Shown here in pieces: positions 30,280 to 41,700 of a stretch of DNA of 64,000 nt. The DNA comes from Dromaius novaehollandiae (lineage: Eukaryota > Chordata > Aves > Casuariiformes > Dromaiidae): NCBI RefSeq assembly GCF_036370855.1, contig NC_088117.1, positions 186,001-250,000 on the forward strand. Reading direction: 5' to 3'. The stretch's first letter is position 1. The number at the start of each line of letters is the position of its first letter. A model generated the notes under the pieces. It did no database searches. It saw only the letters and a list, made by a program, of their open reading frames with translations, and was not told the origin of the DNA. The translations under genes were made by a program, and so were the position numbers.

Positions 30280-32350
30280 CACAGAATCACAGAATGATAG
30301 AGGTTGGAAGGCACCTCTGGAGATCATCTAGTCCAACACCCCCCCCTCGCCCGCTCAAGCAGGGTCACCTACAGCACGTTACCCAGGACCCTGTCCACAC
30401 AGCTTTTGAACATCTCCAAGGATGGGGAATCCACAGCCTTTCTGGGCTACCTGTTCCAGTGCTCAGTCACCCTCACAGGAAAGAAGTTTCTCCTTATGTC
30501 CTGACGGAACTTCCTGTGTTTCCGTTTGTGCCTGTTGACTCTTGTCCTATCACTGGACACCACTGAAAAGAGTCTGGTCCCACCCTCCTGACACCCTCCC
30601 TTCAGATATTTAAACACATTCATAAGATTCCCCCTCTGTCTTCTCTTCTCCAGGCTCAACAGGCACAGCTCTCTCAGCCTTTCTTCCTATAAGACACGCT
30701 CTAGTCCCTTCACCATCTTAGTAGCCCTTCGTTGCGCTTGCTCCCGTAGCTCCATGTCTCATATTGGAGAGCCCAGAACTGGATACGGTACTCCAGATGC
30801 AGCCTCACCAGGGCTGAGTAGAGGGGGAGGGTTACCTCCCTCCACCTGCAGGCAATGCTCTTCCTAATGCAGACCATGATGCTGTTGGCCTCTTTTTCTG
30901 CAAAGGCACACTGCTGGCTCTTGTTCCACTTGCTGTCCACCAGGAACTGCCAGGTCCTTCTCTGCAGAGCTGCTTTGCAGCACATCAGGTCCCAGCCTCT
31001 ACTGGTGCCTGGGGTTATTCCTCCCCAGGGGCAGGACTCTGCATTTCCCTTTGTTGAACGTCATGAGGTTCCCCTCTGCCCATCTGTCCAGCCTCTCGAG
31101 GTCCCTCTGAATGGCAGCGCAGCCCTCTGGTGTATCATCCTCTCCTCTCCATCATCAGCAAACTTGCTGAGGGTGCACTCTGTCCCTTCATCCAGGTCTC
31201 TGATGACTAAGTTGAACAGGACTGGAGCCAGTATTGACCCCTGGGGGAACACCACTAGCTACAGGGCTCCAGCTAGACTTTGCGACACTCATCACAACCC
31301 TCTGAGCTCTGCCTTTCAGCCAGCTTTCAGTCCACCTCACTGTGCTCATCTCACCCCTACTGCATCAGCTTGCCTAGAGGATGTTACGAGAGACAGTATC
31401 CAAAGCCTTCCTGAAGTCAAGGGAGACGACATCCCCTGCTCTGCCCTCATCTCCCCAGCCAGTCATTCCATCACAGAAGGCCATCAGATTGGCTAAGCAT
31501 GCTTTCCCCTTGTGAACTGGCATCCCCTTGTGCTGACATCTCCCAATCACCTTCTTGTCCTTCATATGCTTGGAGATGGTATCCACAATGAGCTGCTCCA
31601 TCACCTTCCCAGGGATCGTGTTGGGTCCCTGGGCCCTCCTTCTTGCCCTTTTTGAAGATTGGAGTGACATTTGCTTTCTTCCAGTCCTCAGGTACCTCTC
31701 TTGCTCTCCATGTCCTTTCAAAGATGGTTGAGAGTGGCCTTGCAATGACATTGGCCAGCTCCCTCAGCACTCATGGGTGAATCCCATCAAGGCCCATGGA
31801 CCTGTGGATGTCAAGTTTGGTTAAATGATCTCTAACCTGAGCCTCCTTAACCAAGTCTTCCTTTCTCCAGACTTTCTCCCTTGTCTCCAGGGTTTGGGAT
31901 TCCTCAGGGCTGGTCTTAGCAGTGGAGACTGAAGCAAGAAATACATTCAGTATCTTTGCCTTCTCTCTGCTTCTTCCTGATCAGGTGGTCTGTAGCAGAC
32001 ACTCACAACAACATTGCCTATATTGGTCTGCCCATTAATCCTGACCCATAAGCTCTCAGCTGGCTCATCTCCCTTCTGTAGGCAGGGCTTCATGCATTCC
32101 AGTTGTCGTCTCACATAGAGGGCGACTCCCTCTCCTCACTTTCCCAGCCTGTCCTTCCTAAACAGCCTGTATTCATCCATTGTAGCGCTCTAGTTGTATG
32201 AGCTATCCCACCACGTCCTGATGATCCCAATGAGAACATAGCCCTGTAACTGCATGCACACCTAATTCCTCCTGCTTGTTCCTTATGCTGCATGCATTAG
32301 TGTAAAGTTCCTTCTGAGAGGCACTCAGTTCAACCTACTTCCCAGGAAAA
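30280..32350 (-). mobile_element. CR1 retrotransposon, 5'-truncated
   Basis: Its 3' end (CACAGAATCACAGAATGATAG on the plus strand) directly abuts the 5' edge of the previous CR1. On the minus strand it encodes RT pieces [19 protein letters not shown] (about 31690) and [13 protein letters not shown] with the FADD box (about 31165-31250), split by frameshifts. The left-most 550 bases (31800-32350) look like further CR1 sequence, but the 5' boundary is approximate. Confidence 0.85.
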
Positions 32351-35300
32351 GGATAAGAGCTTCCCCCGCAATGCTGTCCTTTTTGTACTTTCTTACTTAT
32401 GTGTGTGCACTTGGGGTGAACCTCATTCTGCCCTGTTCTGTTAATTTTGAGGATTCTCATCTACACCACCCTGCAGCTTTTGCTTGCCAACCCAGTCCAG
32501 CACTTTCCCACTTGACTGTGGGTTGTCATCTCCCTCCCCCATCTTTCCTAGTTTTCTCACCAGGTTGGTCAGTCTGTTGGCAGAGATGGAAAACATCTTT
32601 GCAGGTGGATTCCATCTCGTCTTATCAGTCCTCAATTCTCAAAAAGGGTCCTGTGGTTTCAAAGCCAAATCCCTGTCATCAACACAGCTGCATAACCAGG
32701 TGCTGAATGTCAGGATCCATCCACTCCTCCTTAAGCCTCTTCCCTTCACCAGTAGTATCAAGGAGAAAACCACCTAGCCCCCCATGACCTCACTCCTCCC
32801 CCCCAGAGCCATGTAGTCACTCTTGGTACATTCAAAGACTCCTGATAGGATCATCAGTTTGCATGTGAATGAGCAGAAAGGGGTAATAGTCCAAGGACTG
32901 GACAAGCCTCAGCAACCTCTCTACAGCATCCCAGATCTGAGCCCCCAGCAAGCAGCGAACCTCCCTAGACAGCAAGTCTGTTTTGCAGATGGGCCCTCCG
33001 TCCCCCACAGGAGGGAATATATGTAATGAAGTTTAATTATGGGCCATACTGGTTTAAAAATAAATATACATTGCATTAGACCAGTAAAACCAATGGGGAG
33101 TTTGATACATTTTTAATAGTAAATATATCTACTTAATACCTAACTTGTATGTACCCCCCATTCCCAGGTTGGTTTCAATGAATCTAGTAGAATTACCTGT
33201 CCTTTAGCTCATATGTAGCATCTTGGAAAGACTTTGGCTTTAGTTTCTCAAAACTTGTCAGATTAGGTCATTTTTAACCTCACTAGAAGTGGAGTACAAG
33301 GCAGAATGTATACAATCCTATAAAAATGTTGCCCATACAATAGTAGGTGTGACTTGAAACAAGTTAGTCATCCTTCCTGTGATGCTGTCTTCCACCCTTC
33401 CTAACTTTACTTTTTCTTCTCTTTCACCTTTCATCTTTCTCTTCTCTTCTTTTTTCCCCCTTTTTGCCAATGGCATCCTTTTTGCATGCCGCACTGCTTG
33501 CATTCAGAGGTGCTTGACCTCTACTCTTCTCTGCAAAATAAACCACCATATTTGTGTAGGTGACCTTTGTTTTCCTAGGAACAATAAACTAGATATAGGT
33601 ACAAGACTTAAAATGTTCCTATTGTGGCTCAGTTTATCAAGTGTGATGTCAACAGACAGACCAACTCTATCTTAGACAGCAGTGGCTACCTACTTACCTA
33701 CCTATAACTTCCTAGACAACAATGACCACATACAGGAGTGTAAGGGATACTTGTTTCTTCTTGTAAATACATTTAAGAGTGTCTTAATACTGTGGTTAAA
33801 GCTGACTATTAGTTACTTCAGGACTCAATTAACCATTGAGAGTTTTTCTCCTAGGGCACAAAATAAATGCTAATTACACTGCCATCAAGTCAAAAGGAAG
33901 AGGAAGAGGGAGAAAAAGTAAAGAGAAAAGAGAAAGGAACTGAAAAGGAAAGGTCCTGAAAAGGTGGGGTGAGGGGAAGTTCAGAGGTTCTCAGAGTAAC
34001 AGACTGAACTGCTCAAACTGATCTGAGTTGGGGAATTTCAGGTCATCTTCGATGAAAGACAACCATGGGAGAGGAAAAAGAAATAAAACAACCCCCACAC
34101 CTCCCCTAAAAATCCCTGGCACCTTAAAATTAAAAAAGAAGGAAGACACTGGTTAAAAAGAAAAGTTTATTACCAAGAAAAAATCTTGGTACATGAACAC
34201 ACTCACACTTGTTCCACGAATTCTGAAAAATGTTTCCTAGCTGTACTGCTGACTTTATGCTGAAAAACGGACTTAAATTGTACATTACATAACAGTGCCC
34301 TGACGGTTCGGTCACAGAGCTTCTGTACTGCTCCACTGAATGCAACACAACAGGCATATGCACAGCTTCAAGAGGACGACACAACTGTGCTTGAAAGGGT
34401 GTCACCCAGAACTGCCAAAAACCAGGAACTAAGGAGGAGCAGTGAGAAGACTGAAGAGAGACAGTAAGGCCTCTTAAATTTACTGCTATGCCTTCTGAAT
34501 AGATACAGGGCATAAAAGATGCCAAGAACAGATTCAGCAGTTTAAAAAAATGTTTCACAGATTATCTGGATAACCTTCTGATGGTACTTATATAATACAT
34601 ACCTTGGGGTTAATAAAAAAAAGAGCTTTTAGAGCTCTGTTTTTGTTTAGAAGCAGCTCTAGAAACAGTTGTTTCTCACTCCATTTATCTCCAACAGCTT
34701 TACAGGAGCTGCAGTGGAAGTTCCCAAGAAACTGGACCTCTATTAAAGGCCCTCCACACAGATTTTTTTTTTAATCAAGTAAACATTTGGTTAATACAGG
34801 AATAACCATGTGCCTTTACTAGTCATGATATAAATCCCTAGTCTAAATAAGCTTGCGTATTCTGCCAGCTGTAATCATTGCAGAAACTTAACACAGCTTT
34901 TGGACAGATAACAGATCAGAAATCTAATCTGTCATCCCCACACCGAATGAAACATATTAATTGACCTTCCCTCAAGCTCAGACTGTCTTGGCCATAGATT
35001 TAGATACTAGATCATCTTGAGCAGCAATAAAACAATATGGAAAGACACTGTGGAATACACAGTAGACAAGATATTATGAACAATTAAAAGGGATTATACA
35101 CTTCTACAGAAATACATGCATTAGTGTGAGAAAGCTGCTGAAGAGGCGGGGGAATTACTTAACATATTTACCAAAAAACCCCAGTAGTTGGAGAATACTT
35201 TATACAGGTCAGAAATTTACAAAGATTTAATACTTATATATTAAAAGAGTAAAAATAAGAATCTGATCTTTATAAACTATTCTGTGGGTTTTCAGGTTTG

Positions 35301-35870
35301 TTTGATCATTTTTTCTTCAACAAAGGAGCCTGACAGCATTTCAGGGCTCTGTTGTTAGCACTGTTTAGCTGGAATGACTTGACCAGCTTTCTGAGCTTTG
35401 ACACTTAGGAAAAAACCCACAACCAAAACATTATAGGGCATTTAAACAGTGTTGGAAGGATCTTCTGGATGTTATTTTTGATGCGAAAAGTAGAGGTAAA
35501 GAGTACACTAGCAAGTTCTTGCAGTCCCTGCTCTCTGGAAAAGTCTTTTTTAACTGATGGACTGGAAGTGGTCTATCCACCACTAAAGTCTATCTACCAA
35601 ACCAGTGTGTAGTGTGTAGCTGCTATACTTCACAGTATATTCAGGACTGTTTTTCTACATCTCCTTCAAAATACTTTCAAAAACATATTAAGTCTGCTGA
35701 CAGAGATGGTTCCAGTGTGTAGCATCTAGGTCACCATTTCAAGTGTCCCCAGGCTGACAGAAGGCCAAAACTATCAATCTGTTACTCTGTGATATGATAA
35801 TGACCATTCGCACTTCACAGATACAACATGTCTAAACTGGGCCTGTCCTTTCTATCTCCTTCCATTCCTT
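32351..35870. other. Intergenic, no gene recognised
   Basis: AT-rich. The stretch 34145-34560 could be a 3' UTR on the minus strand (TTTATTA at 34148 would be an AATAAA on that strand), but no exon joins it. Otherwise nothing recognised. Confidence 0.45.
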
Positions 35871-35879
35871 CTATCGCCT

Positions 35880-36270
35880 TTCTGTATGCTTTTCTGTCTT
35901 TCTGCTCCCTTAGGTGTTCAATTTCTTTCTAGTCCCTGCATTGTGTATCATTCTCTTCTACTCCCCGTCATTCCCATCTATTCAGAACTATTCCTCATAA
36001 TTTCTTTCTATTCCTAGCTATTCCTTACTATACCCCCTTCTATTCTGCATCTATTCCCTGCAATTTCCTATTATTCCATCTGTTCCCCATCATTTCTACT
36101 CCCTAATTTCCCCCATCATTCCCATCTATTCCCAGTATATTCCCTATCATTCTCTATTTCCCATTATTTCCTTCTCTTCCCACGTATTCTCCACCATTGC
36201 CTTCCATCTGTAGCAAGAATGTGCACATGGGCTGTATAGTTATCATTAGCCAGTGAACTTTTAACTGTGT
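35880..36270. repeat. Right arm of the long-range inverted repeat with minisatellite
   Basis: Degenerate units of TATTCCC / CCATCATTCCCATC over about 300 bp, ending in CATCTGTAGCAAGAATGTGCAC and then CCAGTGAACTTTTAA. This is the inverted partner of 28170-28430. Confidence 0.75.
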
Positions 36271-36343
36271 TATTTTGGTGCATCCCTTGCAGCCAAGGAC
36301 GCCCCTGTTTTGCATAACTGGTCACCAGATGGTCTGGCAGGGT

Positions 36344-36396
36344 TCATATGCTTGGAGATGGTGTCCAAGAGAAGCTGCTCCAACAAAACAGTTCAA
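36344..36396 (-). mobile_element. CR1 scrap
   Basis: CATATGCTTGGAGATGGTG and GCTGCTCCAACA match the CR1 copy at about 31563-31605 in the same orientation. Only about 50 bp remain. Confidence 0.6.
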
Positions 36397-36494
36397 ACAG
36401 TCCATCATAACATTTTTTAAGAACAAAAGCTTTCCATTAATTTTAAATAATCATTTTCTTCAATGTCAGTTTTCTTTTTTCTTTTTTCTTTTTC

Positions 36495-36513
36495 TTTTTT
36501 TTTTTTTTTTTTT
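36495..36513. repeat. Poly-T run
   Basis: 19 T after a CTTTTTT-rich lead-in. Confidence 0.9.
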
Positions 36514-36519
36514 GTTCAT

Positions 36520-38530
36520 GTAAACAAAAGTGAGGAACTAGAACTCCAGAAAACAGGAAGAGTTTTGAAGAGGAAGATATGGATGGCAGCTGTTAACAGT
36601 CACAATTCAGCAGTGAAGACTCAACACCTCACTCACCCAAGCTCTAACTACTGAGTTGCTCAGATGTTCAAAAGCAAAAGGGAAGGACAATGCCATTTAA
36701 GCAGTAAGTGCTTCTGCCAGGCTCTATCTTTAGAAGCTCAGTCTTTCATTTTGGTTTCAAGAAAATAAATAGCATGACTTGAAATACACACATCAAGGAT
36801 TCTTTCATCTGTCAGTAGTTCCAGAATGGATTAACCATTGAAAACAATTTGACTAAGGAACACCTTGTGAGCAAAGACATTTTCACTGGAAGGTATGTAT
36901 ATATTGATTTCATTAGTCAAACAAGCTCAAATGCCTCATTGGTCTAGGAGTTTTATCAGATATCTGATCCTTTCATATTTTAGGAAAATTCCTAATCTTT
37001 TCTCAAGTCAAATCTTTTAACATAAATAAGCAATATATTGCCATTAAAGTGGTAAAATCTCTGCTGTTTGTGGGTTGGGCTATAATTTATCAGATCTGAC
37101 CTGTGCCCTTCAGCTTTATTTGCTGCTTCTGCAGCATCTATCAAGGCACATTCTGCTCCGAACATGTTTTTTTATTATCACTTCATTATTCTTCTCTATC
37201 ACTTTGAGGATGATGCAAAAATTAAGCTGAGTGGAGTAGCTGCTACTTTGTCTCCATTCCAGTGTCCTGCTTTGACTGGCCCATGATGGTTGCTTAGAGA
37301 AGTCAGCATGCCTGTCAGGGTGCAGGACAGTCAGCAACACACTGTGTGCTTAAAGACAGAGTCTGACCGAACTCAAGCTGGTTGGTTACCCTTCTGTGGC
37401 ATGCACCGTGCCGTTTTTCCAGAAGCCTCTACCATTCCCCCAGATCATTTTTATTGTTTTCTAGTGGTTCCGATTCACAGTCTTCAGGACTTCCCTTTCT
37501 AAGTCTGTTCCCATTTCCATCCCAAACATATGAAAAAATAGTAGTAAAAACAGAGTGTTCTGTATACACGTGTTGCAGTTCTCATACATCAAATGCTGTA
37601 AAAGCAGAAGTGTGTAAGTGGGTGAAAGGTAGCTTCCAGAAAAGAGTGAAACTCAAAAGCTTTAATTATATGCAGGAGTGTAACAAAACTTTATGAAAGG
37701 AACAGGAAGAAGAAAAAGCACTTGATTAAGGTGCAAGGGAAATCTCCCGTTATTAAGAACAGTTTCATTTATTCCCATATAATCTGGGAAGTACACCACT
37801 GATATCTTATCTTGGGAAAACCGCTAGAAGATGTTTAGAACCCATACTGATAAGCATGTATGCTTCATATAAATCATCTCCAGTTGGACAGGCCTCACTC
37901 CCTTCACAGGTTTTACAAGTACCCAGATTTAAAAGACCCATCCTGGACCGACTTTTTAGTGGCTGGACAGCCACTAAAAGACAGATCAGCCTCAGAATGG
38001 CAGCAGTTCCTTATTTATCTTCACATTTCAGATTCCTCATTGTGGCTCATATGCGAGCATCTCATATGGTGACAGCACTTTAATTTCTTGTATAAATCCA
38101 CTATGCCAGTCTTCTACTGCTGTGTAGTGTGTGCATGTGTATAACGTGTATAATGTCCTCTTTTTTGTCAATGACAAATGCTGCAGTTTACCTGAACCAC
38201 AGTAGGGTGGTATCAATGATTCAATGCACAAAGGTCAGAAATCTCGTAGATTTCTATTCTAATATGCAGATAGAGGTAAAGTTTGTACTGAAAGCCCCGT
38301 TCCTCCTAGCTTGTTAGATGTATTGAGGTTCTTCAGCTTGGAAAGTTGTATATTTATGATTTCAGTAATGAACATTAGTCTTCAGGAGCATCTTCCTTTT
38401 GTTCTGTGCTCACCTGAAAGATTCTTCTCTCTTGAAACTGACTGTAATGACACAATAGTAGCTCTCTTAAAGCTGATGGTTTTACAGACACAGCTATTCA
38501 AGGGAATAACTGAATTTTTTTTGTTTAAAT
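36520..38530. other. Intergenic, no gene recognised
   Basis: AT-rich sequence downstream of ANKMY1. No domain-bearing open frame. Confidence 0.45.
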
Positions 38531-38614
38531 TGTAACCAAAACACATTTTACTGAGCCATTACAAGGAAGACATTCCAGCTCAGTAAAACATGCACAAACA
38601 ACTGTACACACATA

Positions 38615-38789
38615 CTAGTGACTGTCAGACCTACCCAGCAATCCCGAACACTCATGCCTATGCCGCTCCTTCCAGGATTTCCTTCTGCAAGCTTCACTGC
38701 AAGTGAAGATTTCATGGCAATGAATGCAAGATGTCAGCTGAACACCAACAGAACGTCCGCACTGATAGCAGTATTTAAAAAACGGTGTC
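38615..38789 (-). CDS. ANKMY1: ANKMY1 terminal exon with MYND zinc finger
   Basis: CYQC, CIHC, CSEAC and HRHEC give the C-x2-C ... C-x2-C ... C-x3-C ... H-x3-C zinc-ligand spacing of a MYND finger, with the typical F before the third pair. TAG at 38617-38615 ends the protein 12 residues after the last ligand. The reverse complement of 38547-38552 is AGTAAA, a possible weak polyadenylation signal. The preceding 67-bp exon (41072-41006) is a K/S/H-rich linker. Confidence 0.9.
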
Positions 38790-41700
38790 CTAGAACAAAG
38801 GCAGTTATAAAAAAAAAGCACAATATTGTTTGTTTGAAGTTTTTTCTTAGTCTGACAACGTTTGTTCATCACAGTAAAATTATATCAAAATGGCTCACAA
38901 TATAGAAATATAAATGTCGTAATATTCACGGATAAAGAAACAGGAGACCCTGCAGCTTATCCTAGGAGTATTTGGGGACCGGGCTGCACACCAGCCCCTA
39001 GAAAAGTCAAACGTCCTAGTGAGGAACACTCCCAAGCCTTTACCAAATCAACATCTGCATCCTAGTGCATGGTGTGCTTCAGTTTGCTCGTAACAACCGA
39101 GTCTGGAGGTATTCACTTTCAAACTGGCAGGCAGGGCAGACAATATGCGGCCAGAAATAAAGCCAAGCAGGCAGACTTAAAAAAACTGACAGAACCTACT
39201 GGAATATTGCAGAGGCAAACAGGGCTACAGCCAGGTCCCTGCAACACAGCAAAGCTGGAAGAAGCAGCAAAGAGTGCTTAGGCAAAGATTTTCAGTGGGA
39301 CTGGGAAGTAGAATGTTACTAAGTGCAAATTGGCCTATGTACCTATATCCTTTTCAGAGCATTTAAGAATCCCTTACAGCACCGATTTCCCTAATGTGGT
39401 CTGAGCCAAATTGTTCTGCACTTATGAAATTTGACCACAACATAAAGCCAAAGGTGATTTCATGCAATAGATTCATTCATGTGTTAGTATAATTTTAAAG
39501 AGCTAAGAGGCATCAGAGGCAACACTGGATGCATTACACTTAACACCAAATCAGATTTTGTAGCATTCTAGTCATGTGACATGGATTCCATTAAATGCCT
39601 TGCTAAGGGAGGTAGCAGGCAATGACCCAGACAACTCCTGTCAGTATCCAGTCAAAGCACAGCCACAGTCCAACAGAGGTCTTTACAAAAACAATTCATC
39701 CAACTTGAATTGGAAACTGCAGCAACTTTTCTGCAGAGTCCCCAGAAGAGAAAAAGACCAAGGATCAGTTCCCTGAGAGTAACAAATGTTCTATGAGAGG
39801 ATAGCTACAGTGTGGGCACAGTGGTAGTCAGCAGAGGATAAGCCACAGCTAAATAGGAACAATGATATCAAGGAACTCCAGTTACTGTACAGATAAGCTG
39901 GTAAATTGTTCCCATCCTTCCATGGAGCCAAGAACAGAGGGTGGCAAACAAGGAGCTTGGGTGGAATCAGACCTTTGCAGGGAAAGAGTTTCAGGAGAGA
40001 GTGGCAGGATCCCTGAAATAATAAGTTGTCTACCAGTTGCTGTCTCCTTTGGCTGTAAATGTAAAGGCCTGTCCAATTACAAATCATAACCTTGCATATT
40101 TGCCTAGGGCTGTATGTTGAGAACATGATACAAGTCTTGCACTTGGAAGTTTATGGGAAATTCCCATTCTTGGGCTATAGTGACCAGACAGGCAGCTGTT
40201 GAAACTAATTGAGAAAACAAAACTTGCACAATTCTGGCAAAGGAAATGGCTAGCAATTTTCACTGAGATCTCTCTGCCTGCAAGTCATCCCTAACATCTA
40301 TTTGTAAAACGTTTGTGTGCTGCTTTAACCTTCCAGATTTCATTTTAGTTCTTGGTTTACATTCTTCCGGCTATTTCTGCATCTTATGCTACTGTTGATC
40401 CATTTTGGTTCAGCAGAAATACTACCTCACAACTTATGCCCGCGAAAAGTGCCTCAGTTCCTGACCATGATTCAAATTCTCACTTGATTCAAATACTGAG
40501 ACAAAGTTCAGGATGATGAGAGTGCCTTGCTCAGAAGAAACTGATGACAGAGTACAGTATCCTTGAGCCAACTATTTCCTCCGTAACTCAAACCGCTGAG
40601 AATGCTACAATTCCAAGACTAATGTTCAAACTCTAGAAGTCTTTCCTGATTTAGAGACCAGAAATGCAAGCCACAAAACTTGTTTGTGTCCATTTCTTAG
40701 TATTTGTAAGCTACCCTAAGCCACTGATGTCATGAATTAGCTTAAGATACCAGGCCACACTGCTTATCACGAGAAGACTGAATATTATGCAGACTCTCCT
40801 GGCAGAGTCTGAAGCTGAAAAGGAATGATGTGATCAGAACAGAGGAAGAAGCTGTCTGTAGCTGACAAGACTGGACACACTAAAGAGGAAACAATTAGAA
40901 AAGAAAAAACATGGTAGGGTGACATTAAGCCTGGTGAGGAAAAAACAGGACATAATATTTTTGGCTAAGAACAGTCAACACTTGCATGCAGTGTCTTCCA
41001 CCTACCTCACTTCTTTCGCATGATGGCTCCCCGATTTCTTCTTTGAAGCAGATGTACGAATATTTGAATCCACTACACCAACATAAAGAAGGGGGGGAAA
41101 AAAATCAGCATTCCTACTTAGGATCTGAGAATTAGAATACTAGTCACAAGACACCTTTCCTTAAAACTCTGCTTAGCCACAGGACAGTTGTTGATCAACT
41201 GGGCAAACATAATCAATATGATGATGTGTATCAGACACACTAAAACAACATCCTTCTTGAAAGTAAGATTATGAAAAATGTGAGACATAATAGTTCTAGG
41301 TAACATTGCCTTCTACTCCTCATTTGGATATTTTTCACAGTGAATATATGAAACATTTTTCAGATTATAGTGGTATTGGGAGATCTAGAGTCTAAGCCTG
41401 GCTTCACCACGTATTTGAGCACTACTCAGGAAGTCATTCAAATGACCTTAATTTACATATTTATTGTCACCACTCTAGGAGTAGAAGAGCATTAATACAG
41501 TGGGAATCCCAGGAAAGGACCTGGGAGCAAGTTACCACGGGGAATGGACATATGCTAGCTGTCCACAGTCACCATTGAATGCACACTGCTACCTGCACTA
41601 AATACAAAGCAATTCAAAGGTCCATCTGTGAAAGAGGAACAAGCTCACTCAATTACTCCATAACACGTGGTAACAGATCTTGTATAGGAATTCACGAGGA

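Noticed and set aside
33379..33675. 98-codon frame in T/C-rich DNA
   Set aside because: Low-complexity F/S/L composition, no domain, no splice partner.
37856..38083. Two overlapping plus-strand frames of 70-75 codons
   Set aside because: No recognisable domain and no second exon; consistent with chance.
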